Of a stretch of DNA of 64,000 nt, positions 55,187-64,000 are shown one piece after another. The notes under the pieces are model-generated. The model saw nothing but the letters and a program-made list of their open reading frames with translations, did not search any database and was not told the origin of the DNA. The translations under genes were made by a program, and so were the position numbers. Origin of the DNA: Coniferiporia sulphurascens (taxonomy: Eukaryota > Basidiomycota > Agaricomycetes > Hymenochaetales > Hymenochaetaceae); NCBI GenBank assembly GCA_002794785.1, contig NBBA01000015.1:434001-498000 (forward strand). Direction: 5' to 3'. Position 1 is the first letter of the stretch. Every line of letters begins with the position of its first letter.

Positions 55187-58093
55187 TCGCGGAGAATGTG
55201 TTTGGCGTGTTTGGATGCACGAATGAACTCTTGGCCCTACAGAGAGAACGAAGAAGACAAAGAAGGATAAAACCGTAAGCTGATGAGAGTACCCGGCTAC
55301 TTATATGTAGCTGTAACCTGTTGAGATGTTAATCACCCGTTCGTGTGATCTCAGGCTTAGCCATATCTCTGGTCTGATACTCTCAAATTCAATCATAAAG
55401 AACTGTATATACAAGGAAAAAGCGGTACTCACGAGGCAATTTAAGCGCGCTCTCAAGGCCTTCGTCCGATCCTAGGTAAGCAATTCAATGATAAGCGCCT
55501 ACATACGTCCTAGTGCTGTGTAAGTACTAGGGTTTGGAGGAGCCCAATATAGGACTCGCAAGGGAAATATGTCGGCAAACACCTTTCGGGTCTTTCCTAA
55601 GGTGGAGATCACAACTCGGAAGAGTAGTAGGCTGTGCTTTTGATATCAAGGCGGGGGTAAGAGGATTATAAAACCCGTATCGTCGCGGTCAAGACGGAAG
55701 CTTGAGAATTGAACTAACTTGCAGAGGGGCATCACTATCGATACTAGTCGTTAAAAAACTGGACCAGAGGAAGGCTTTCACTTTATTTCACCGATGTGTT
55801 TTAACGAGAGTCTATGGAGAAGTCTGCGAGGACACCGAACTCCTGGAAGAAAAGGAAAACAAGGAAAGGTCCCGCGAAAATAGCTTTGTGGTTATGTAAT
55901 CGGGACTTTCCGAGTGGTGGCTGTGTAATCTGAGTTTATGCTGTTTCGGACTTCTACTCATGCTGACCGCACTTTCTGCTTTGTTTGCTGCGTATTTGCT
56001 GGGATAACTAGTGCCCTGCGTAAACTTATGTGTCGCTTCTGTTGACTTGGGTGGCCCCTAGGAGTTCGGACCTATGCGCAAAAAAATCGTCTCTTGTGGC
56101 CTGATATTTGCATATCAAGTCACAAATGCTCTGTACTACTGGTGCTCGCTTTCGTCAACAAATACAGCGGAACTAGTAATTGAGTGGGCCTAGAGCCCCC
56201 ACGCAAGCGAGCTGGAGCCCGCGCGCCCAGGTGAGGGGTCACAGATGTGGATAAATATGAAGACTCATGTGGAAAGCAGACTTGAACTCCTCAAAATTCG
56301 AGTGCTGCGGAGTCAGTAAAAAATGCTTGTAGGAGTGGTCATACGATAGTAACCTTTTTTTATTCCTAAAAGTGTCATCTGAGGGCCAAAATCCAAAGAT
56401 AACGCCATACAACCCTTAGAACGTCCGCGTTCGGAGTCTTCGGACGCCATAGCGCGCCCGCCGCTACCTGAAAAATCCCGAACGCTGACCTCCGCCCGTG
56501 GCGCCCTTACGCATAGCCTCACTGCTCTCATCGCATCCGACCCCGCTGCCGCCGCCAGCGCTGGGTGACCACGCCTCGCTCAAGATGATCAGCTCACCAA
56601 CGAGAAACCCGTTCATCCTCAGGCCCATATTTGTAGTCCGAGACTATCAACTATCTACAGAATGTGGCGTATCTTATTGCTTTCTCTGCCTGATTTGCTG
56701 CATATTTGGAGATAACTAGTGCCTCTGCGTACGCGCTGTTGCCGCCGCCGCCTGGCCCGCGACTTGGGTACTAATTAGATCTTTGCACAGACATCGTTTC
56801 TTGTGTGCCTGACCGCAAGCTACAAATGCTCCATGCTGCCGGCCCCGCTTTCTTCAGCAAATATGAATGTCACTACAGAGTACCGGCTGAGTATTTAGCT
56901 CTGCGATAACCGTTTGGTCTTTGGTTAAAAATAATATCGTGGCGGCTCTCAGAACTTCGCCAATTTCGCCTCGCTTGCCAGTCATTGACTTAGTCTCAGC
57001 TCTAGTTCTTGTGCTTACATTTCTGGAATACTCGACGTCAGCTCTTCAATCGGATGTCCGTGATGACTGCTCCTGTTGGCTCTCCTGCTCTTCTTGTCGG
57101 TGGGAGGCAGCACGGAAGTATGCTATGGTTTGTAACGCGTTCATCCACGTTCGATACGCGTGCCCGTAGAGCTTTTATTTGCGATCAGCCTGCTTAAAAA
57201 TGTCATGTCCGAATCTCTGGAGGAATTTTAAGACAAATCCAACTCATGACTGGAGACTTTCCCTGCTTTCTCCCTTTGTGAATATGGTCTTTCTCTAGCA
57301 CTCTTGACTCTCTTCGTTCGGTGACCGTAGGCCTCTTGTTTTCACAAATTACCCAACATGCCACTCTAATGCGCTACGATTTTGAATACGATGTCCGTTT
57401 CTCACCTGAAAGGCGACCGCATACATGTATATGAGTGGGTGGATGTCCGCGGCTTAGCGCGGCTCTGGCGAGGGATTCTTATGCAGCGGCTATCTAACTA
57501 GTGCACCATTGGCTTTTACAAGGAAGAACCAGTCAAGAACCAACTGATTATACGGTCTTCTCAGAACGTCGAAGTCTTTAAATATTCTGACTCAGGTACG
57601 AATTACACCGCCCTGAACCTACTACATACGCTTCTCGCGAAAGCGATTTTTGGGCGTTTAACATTTTTAGAAGTTGCAGACCTGGCCTGTGCTCTTCGAA
57701 GCACAGGGAAGCAGTGTGAGGATTGAATAGCTGGCCCCCCACCCCGGTAGAGCTCATACGGTTCGGAGAAGTACAGTAATTATGTACTTGGAAGAGCTGT
57801 TCTGGAAACATGTAATCGGCACAGACAAGCCGCACTGGGTACTACTGTAGGCTATAGTAGGTATGCTATACTCCATCATCCTTATCTCAACTGCAACTTG
57901 AACCCCGCTACGATCTAGTTCAATTGTTCATGAATCTACGAGACACGAGGCCGGGTCCCGAGTATATGTTGTCCGCTTCGGAAGGCAAACGATCTTATAA
58001 TCTTATAAGCAGAGTGTGTAGGAACCAAACGCAGCCACAATATCCAACACATGACAGGGTCGAAGAGAGGGTGAGTATCCAGTCTCCCAGAAT
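55187..58093. other. 2.9-kb gene-free region with a diverged duplication
   Basis: No gene is supported. Two related stretches occur in the same orientation at about 55970-56165 and 56680-56865: TTTGCTG(C)-ATTTG-GATAACTAGTGCC then CTGCGTA, and later GACTTGGGT and ACAAATGCTC. They are about 710 bp apart. Confidence 0.5.
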
Positions 58094-60035
58094 CTACTTT
58101 TTCGTGTTTCTCCTCTCCACATTCCGCTCGCTTCGTACTCTTTTCTTCCCCTCTTTCCGCCCAGTGTTAACCGAACCCTTCTTATCCTTCCGCTCGCGCA
58201 CGCGTCCCTTCCCGCTTTTCTCTTTCACACCAGCCTTTTCCAGTGCGTTACGCGCCCTTTTCTTAGCCAAACGCCGCGCAACACGCGCAGCATCGGTCGA
58301 CTTAGCCTCTTTGCGCGACTCCTTCGAGAGTCCCGCGAGACGTGTGCCGAGCGTCGGATCGCCCCTCGGGATGGGGACGGGCGCTGGCGCCCTTGCGCCC
58401 GCGCGAGGACGAGGCACAGAGACAGCACCACCAGATGCAGCTTTTGGTAGCGGTTGTGACGATTTTATTTTCGCCGACCCTGGTATCGCCTTACAACGTT
58501 GTACTCTCAGCGGGCGCTTTGCGAATTTGAGCTTGTCAGACTCGAGGGCGAGAATCTCGTCGACGCAATCACGGTCCTGTTGACTGATTGGTTACTTGAC
58601 TTCAGCGTGTACCCTTTTTAAATCCGACTTACCGAGAATTGTACATATGCGAATCCTTTTCCGAGCTGGGTGTCGCGATCCCGGACCACTCGTACTCGAG
58701 TGACCCATGCTGGCTTTCGCAGAGAGGTTTGTTTTTTGGGCTTCGTATCATCGCCCTCGCCTTGCTCCTCGTCCTCGTCCTCGGAGTCCACCTTCGTCTC
58801 AGCACCCGGCTTTCCCTTTTCCTCGCACAGCACCTTTTCAAAGAAGGCTCGCAGATCATCGTCGCTCGTCGCAAAATCGAGATTTCCCACAAAAATGCTC
58901 AATTTCGGGTCCGTCAGCGGTTTCGCGTCCCCCTTATCCTTCGCTCCTCCTACTAAATCGACACGGATAGTACGCCCCTCGAATAGCGAGCCATCGCACT
59001 TTTTCGACGCCTCGCGGGCCGCCTCAAAAGGATCCATCACCTCCTTCCGCGGCACGCGCGCCTCTGAATCCTGAGGAGTTGGATGTGCAAAGACGACGTA
59101 TGCGTTTGTCGTTGCCGCAGAATGCGTATGCAAGTCGCCCTTGATTGCAGCGAGGCGTCGCTTCTCCGCAGGCATCATGTATGTCTTTTCTCCCTTCCTG
59201 TCCTCCGCTGCTTCCTCGTCTTCCTTCTTTGAGCCAGAGGACTGATCGCGCCAGTCTGCCGCGCGTTTTTGCTGACGCTGCTGTTTTGTGGAGGGGCCTT
59301 CCTCTGCTTCGAGTGCAGTGGTAGGGTTTTGGAAGGCAACGGAGCGGAAGCGCACAGATTCAATTTTGGCGGAGGGAACGACTGATAAGATATGACGTTT
59401 GAACTGCTTTGTTAGGGGCTTGAATGGAAATATTAGAATACAGGAAGGACGGATGGAGAATTTGCCCTCACCCTGCTTTTGACTATCTGTACGGGCAAGT
59501 TGCCGACGAATATGCTCCTCGCATCGCGCTGTTCCCGAGTTTCGTCTTCTGGGACATATTTTGTCTTCTTCATGGTGCTTTTCTTTTTCCCAGCGGGCTT
59601 TTTCAGAGACTCGTGTTCCGGTAACTCATCGTTGTCGGAGGCTGAATCAGACTCGGCGTCGACGTCCTCGTGTACATCGTTTTTGGCTTCATCCGCAACC
59701 TTTGCATTGTCCTCTGCCTTCTCTTGCGCAGCAGCACGAGCGCCCTTTCCCTTCTTCCCCTTCTCCTTGCCTTGCTTTCCGTCACCGCTGTCCTTTGAGA
59801 CGCGAGACCTCTTGGGACTTGTATCGTCCTCCGTGTTCTCCGTTTTCCGCTTCAAATTTGCCTTGGCGTCGACATTACTTGTATTAGGTCTGATCAAAGT
59901 AGATGGCCCTGCCTGAAAATTCCAAGGTCAGACGGTTCTCGGTTTAGGGACGGTTGGAGGACGCACGCTCGACTTGAAGATATCGTCTAGACCCTTGTCA
60001 ACTTTTTTGCTGACGAGCACCTTTGTAAGACTCAT
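58094..60035 (-). CDS. NOP12: Nucleolar protein 12 (two RRM domains)
   Basis: Nop12 is an RNA-binding protein of large ribosomal subunit assembly, needed for 5.8S/25S rRNA maturation. The start (MSLTKVLVSKKVDKGLDDIF) is followed by a Lys/Glu-rich region. RRM1 opens with RSIFVGNLPVQIVKS (RNP2) and then PLTKQFKRHI, SVRFRSVAF and AAIKGDLH. RRM2 has KLSIFVGNLDFATSDDDLRA (RNP2), an acidic loop, WVTRVRVVRDRDT and KGFAYVQFS (RNP1). The C-terminus is strongly basic (RVARRLAKKRARNALEKAG and further K/R runs), as in nucleolar proteins. Three introns split it. Length, about 560 residues, is somewhat above yeast Nop12. Confidence 0.87.
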
Positions 60036-60341
60036 GATCGTAGATAGACGTTAGCGGTATTGTGCACTTCTTCCGCCAGTTGAAACCTCCCAAGTTCGTA
60101 TCGAGCAAGGCCAGCAGATGTTTGAGTATCTCAGACTCAGCGGGCGTACAAAGTTATTCGTCGGAGCTCGGATTTCCTACGCGTGGGAAAATATTACACC
60201 GCCCTCGCGCATCGACGGCCTTGACTGAGTAAGTAACCAGCAACCAGTGCTGCTGCGCACCGCTTATTCGCCATTCTTAACGCTTGTTTCGTCGTCCACG
60301 TTGGCGCCCAACTCTTCTTATCTCCCACCACGACCATCCCT
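60036..60341. promoter_or_regulatory. Divergent upstream region of Nop12 and the RCR-like gene
   Basis: 306 bp lie between the two starts, which face away from each other. It should contain both promoters. I see no certain element. Confidence 0.45.
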
Positions 60342-61085
60342 ATGAGCAGATCGATGACGACGCGTGCATACCGAGCACATTCACCCAGTGTTCTGGGCAA
60401 CACGCTGGCCTTGCTGGCAGCGTTGGTGGTACTGCCGACAACACGAGCGCAACAGTGTCTTGAAGACGAGTGAGTGTCATTGTTTATGTCTGCGAAGACA
60501 ATCTTTCTCAACTCAATACGATAGGTTTGGCAACGTGCATTGCTCCTTGTCGAATGGGGCACGGATAGGTATTGCTATTGCAATTGGTGTGTTCCATTCT
60601 TGTTAGCTAGTCAAGCCACGTCCTCAGCCTTACTCTTCGCTTGCTTCACCAGCCGTTGCCTTCATCTTTTTGGCCATAGTCATCGGAGCATCGCGCCGCC
60701 GGCGTATCAGGCGTGCCAACCAGGCGTATGTAATTGCACAGCAACAGCAGCAGACGTTTGGGAATCCGTACGCATATGGGAACGCGCCCTACAATCCCAC
60801 GAATGCGCAGTATCTGCAGCAGCCCCCACAGTATCCTCCCGCGGTACAGGAGTACTATAATCAGCAAGGATACCAGGGCGCTTATGTTCCGGTGCGTACA
60901 CTGCATATATTCGGACCTGGGGGCCGCTAACGGCCTGCGTTTTACCATTGATTTTTGCTGCACGTCCCACGCTGTCATATCATCCGTGGGATTGGTTCTT
61001 TTAATAGCCTCAAGGCTCCTTTTCCGGTGGACAGCACTATAACAACTATGAGCCCCCTCGTAGTCCCCCTCCCGCCAAAGTTTAG
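60342..61085 (+). CDS. Small single-pass membrane protein, RCR-like
   Basis: Four exons give about 160 residues. An N-terminal signal peptide (LALLAALVVLPTTRA) is followed by a short lumenal part with two cysteines (CLEDEFGNVHC). One membrane helix (GIAIAIAVAFIFLAIVIGA) leads to a basic stop (SRRRRIRRANQAYV) and a cytosolic tail rich in Gln, Tyr, Pro and Asn (QQQQQTFGNPYAYGN, PPQYPP, YYNQQGYQ) ending EPPRSPPPAKV. This layout is that of fungal RCR proteins, which affect chitin deposition and sorting of membrane proteins through PY motifs. Sequence similarity is mainly composition, so the assignment is moderate. The last intron is long (about 112 nt). Confidence 0.65.
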
Positions 61086-61986
61086 GCACTCTCTGCACGG
61101 AGAGTGAGCATCACTGAGTTGTAATCTATCATTTTGTATTTTAAACTTTTGGCTCAGTTGTATTGACGATGAAGTCATTTTGATCTACGAGCGTCATGTT
61201 GTATATGTGTTCTAACCTTTTCTATTCTTTAACCGTGGACCACTTGATTATTGGCGTTTGCGTTCTTCTGTGCTTTCGTCGGTTATTACTGCGTATGTAT
61301 ACGATAACGAGTAGGTCAATCATTTTTAAATAAGCGTTTGCTCCCTACTGAGATCGGGCTCGAACTTCCGTTACCGGCGTCAACGCTGGTACACTACTGG
61401 AGGGAATGTCCGTCCACTCCCATGCTACACCCGCCTGCTAAGATCGGGGACATATGCATTTACATGTCTCCGTAACCTTCAACGGGGACGCGGTTAATAC
61501 CTATCGCTAATAACACTCCTCACGAGAAACAGTTGTTCTCCGGCGTCCGCACCGATAATGGACATTCATTTGCTAAGATGAGTTTCGGATACGTACACAC
61601 CACCGCCGAGCGAAGCCAGGAGCTCCATATTAGTTGTAGACCTTCGCTTGCTCTGCTAAAATCGGGTTCAGGCCCGCGAACGCACCTCTCGAAACGTAAA
61701 AAAACGGTCGCGAGAATTGATAAGAAAGGTAAAAAGGCGATCATGTACTTGTAATAACCCCTTCCGATCTTTGTGCTGGACTTCAAATATTAGTATGAAG
61801 CCTCTTCAGTTTCCGGACCCATCCAGCCACAAATCTTACTACTAGTAATTGTTCCCGGGAACACAAAAATACTGATCATTTCACAAATATATAATAATCG
61901 GGAGCTGGGGTTTTCACTTTTACTATACAGGGTTTTCACAATAACAAACCAATTAATACCAATCATCGCATTCTGGTGAGCGCCAG
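61086..61986. other. Intergenic sequence with a recurring GCTAAGATCGGG motif
   Basis: No gene is supported. A motif like CTNAGATCGGG occurs at about 61346, 61438, 61573 and 61656 with variations, all in one orientation. Confidence 0.4.
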
Positions 61987-64000
61987 TTAAGCTGAGCCAA
62001 GGACTTTCGTGAAGTAACTCTCAATGCCTCCCGACCCCTTCACAAACGCGCCAATCATCCCGTCCGGACGCACAATAACGACCTTGGCACTATCATCAAC
62101 TCCGTATCCGCGATGCGCGTGCCCCTCCTTGTCTTCCAAAACGAGGTCAGCCTTCGATTCTTCACCACCGGATAAAGCGTTTGTGCTCGGGACGATGAGC
62201 ATTGTTTGTACCAAGTTCGCCGGAAGCTTTTTCAATATACCTCCCAACTCCAAGAGGAGAGCGGTGTCAGCAGAGAAGACCAGGATAGAATGCATGCTTA
62301 GGTTGAATATGTCGAACAACCTGACAGATTCCCCTTGCTTTCCTTTAGCATTATCGACCTTCTCTAAAGTCGTATTATCGAAAAGCACTGTAAGTCCGGG
62401 GGCATCCGGCGCGCGGTCTCCGGCACGCACAGTACTTCCCACCGTCCCGTACGCGTTCTTTTCGGACTCAGAGACACCCTCGGCAAACCGCTCGTCCAAC
62501 ACGATCGGGCTCCAGCGGTAGTTCAGCTCGAGCTGGAACAGCTTGCGCTCGCGGAAGAGTGGATCGGTTTCTTGACTTTCTTTTCCCCTGCTGCCACTCG
62601 TTTTCGTCAGGGGCGCCGCTGCCTTCTCGAGTGCGTCAATTGTGCTCTGCATTTTACGCGCCGCGTCGTGGTCGTTTGTGATAGGGTATACTTTACGATG
62701 GAGCCGCTCGGACTCTAGAAGCACGTCTCCAATTACGGGGAGCCTCTCTTCTTCGTACGATGTGAGGAGTGCCGGAGGCGCGTGTTTCTTGACGACGAGA
62801 GAGAGCTTCCAGGCAAGGTTGAACTAGGAGATGCGATTTGTACCGACCAGGGCATACATAAATCGTACATATTAATAACTCACTGCGTCCTGGATGCCCG
62901 AGGACATTCCTTGGCCTCCCATAGGCGAGTGAACATGTGCGGCATCTGTAGACGGACCCTAAAATTAAGCCCAGTGCTCGTTGTAATTATCTGACGGAAG
63001 AATCGTACCTCCCGCTACAAATACCCTTCCTTTCTGGAAGTGATTCACCATTCGAACGTTCAGTCTTTGCAACGAGAAATCGTTATTAACGACGTGTTTT
63101 ATATGGAAGGTGCAGTATAAGCGGGAGCTAACCTCCAATTCGTCTTTGTATGAATCTTCGTAACCTGTAGATCCGACCTGCCCGTTAGCCTCCTCAGGAT
63201 ACTTTGCAGCTTTTCGAGGTCCGCTTCGAGGCACTCCTGTGCGATTTCGAAATACTTAGTTCCGGTGACCATGAGCTGGTATCGCTCCGGCACGTTTGTG
63301 CTCCGTATGCCCACACTTTATGAGGGAGGACTATTAGGATCATTTCAAACTAATGATGGAATACGCAAGTGTAACGAACAAAACTGAGGTCGGATCTCCA
63401 AACATACTAAAGCCCTGAAAATTATTTGTTAATAATCAGACTTCCTGAAGAAAATAAATGGGAACGCACGGTCTTGTCGATCCCTCTCAAGTCAATATCC
63501 GCGTTAAGCAACACTTCTGCTTCGCGAGTTTCGCCAAGGAATTGTAGTCCAATCAGCTTGCGCACGACGCCTAGAACAGGAGTCGTATGAGTTTAGAAGA
63601 AAGGAAGAGTCCTGGTAGAATGTGACTACGCACCTCGACCGCCGTCCGCCCCTATGACATATGAGAAGATTGCTCGCTCTATTTCTTGCTTTCCATCCGC
63701 AATTTTGGTCAAATTTACGATTACACCATCCCCGTTCTGTTCAACTCCGAAGACCGCGGTACCCAGCTCGATCCGACCGCCTAGCGCTTCGACGTGCGCG
63801 CGAAGAACGCCTTCGTGTAAGTACTGATTTACCATTATTGGCGTGCTCTGATATACGGTATGCGCTTGTTAGAGTGCCTTGGAACTTCCGGCGTATATTA
63901 AAGCTTACTATGGGGAATCCTGGTTGAGCCTCCATGGGTTCTGCCATTGGAACGGACTTCAAAACCTGGTATGGGTTCTCGAGATCATAGTAGTGGAGAA
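61987..64000 (-). CDS. FAD-dependent aromatic monooxygenase (PHBH fold), partial
   Basis: The gene runs off the right end, so the N-terminal GxGxxG nucleotide motif is not seen. Visible parts are YLHEGVLRAHVEALGG, the DG motif (SYVIGADGGRGAVRKLIGL) and the FAD-ribose motif, restored by splicing (VFVAGDAAHVHSP, then MGGQGMSSGIQDAVN). NLAWKLSLVVKK follows, then a C-terminal thioredoxin-like domain (RAGDRAPDAPGLTVLF, RLFDIFNLSMHSILVFSAD) ending KVLGSA. Such enzymes hydroxylate phenolic compounds using NADPH and O2; phenol 2-monooxygenase and pentachlorophenol hydroxylase are relatives. In fungi they serve aromatic breakdown or secondary metabolism. Multiple short introns split the left half; the last exon is the largest. 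Confidence 0.82.

Noticed and set aside
57924..58583. 219-codon plus-strand frame over the end of Nop12
   Set aside because: It is the reverse of the basic Nop12 C-terminus; Lys/Arg-rich coding gives long open frames on the other strand.
61340..61670. CRISPR-like or satellite array from the GCTAAGATCGGG motif
   Set aside because: Only four diverged copies with uneven spacing; not an array, and CRISPR is not expected in a fungal nuclear genome.

Overview
The window reads as a piece of nuclear genome from a filamentous basidiomycete, most likely an Agaricomycete. Genes are split by many 45-70 nt introns. Several products are typical of that group: a CFEM surface protein, a pair of membrane-anchored histidine phosphatases, a large F-box-like protein, an RCR-like membrane protein and an expanded set of TKL-like kinases. 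All gene models were spliced by eye from GT/GC...AG sites, so outer boundaries are firmer than inner exon edges.

Positions 1-8021 are a stack of retroelements. Four copies of one about 560-bp solo LTR each have a perfect 5-bp target duplication. Two copies of a second TG...CA element each carry their own ORF upstream of a TATA box. One of these lies inside the other, and two of the solo LTRs also sit in the outer copy. A 5'-truncated LINE (reverse transcriptase YVDD plus RNase H) is split by a solo LTR, and removing the LTR plus one duplication restores the reading frame. A broken FAD-linked oxidase remnant follows.

Positions 9.8-25.2 kb hold a kinase cluster: one intact single-domain kinase on the minus strand, one damaged plus-strand kinase, two kinase fragments, an intact 13-exon gene with two kinase domains in tandem (874 codons plus stop included in 2625 nt), and a decayed second tandem-kinase gene. 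In the intact tandem gene the first domain is canonical, while the second has lost the alpha-C glutamate and has DSG instead of DFG. A cysteine-bearing C-terminal tail (RFFGGCLKILLCQ) recurs in three places. The second domain of the tandem gene is nearly identical, introns included, to the inverted single-domain kinase about 9 kb away. A more distant relative sits at 53-55 kb.

From 26 kb to the right edge the window is mostly ordinary: a basidiomycete protein of unknown function, a Zn2Cys6 protein, REX4 exonuclease, a mitochondrial carrier, an acidic hypothetical protein, an intron-containing tRNA-Thr(CGT), an F-box-like protein, a CFEM protein, a MITE with perfect 31-bp inverted repeats, two histidine phosphatase paralogues (one with a destroyed RHGxR motif), SRP72 and pinin sharing a 111-bp divergent promoter, the ribosome-biogenesis protein Nop12, an RCR-like protein and the C-terminal part of a flavin monooxygenase that runs off the right end. 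Housekeeping genes dominate the right half. The left 25 kb is the accessory, fast-changing part.
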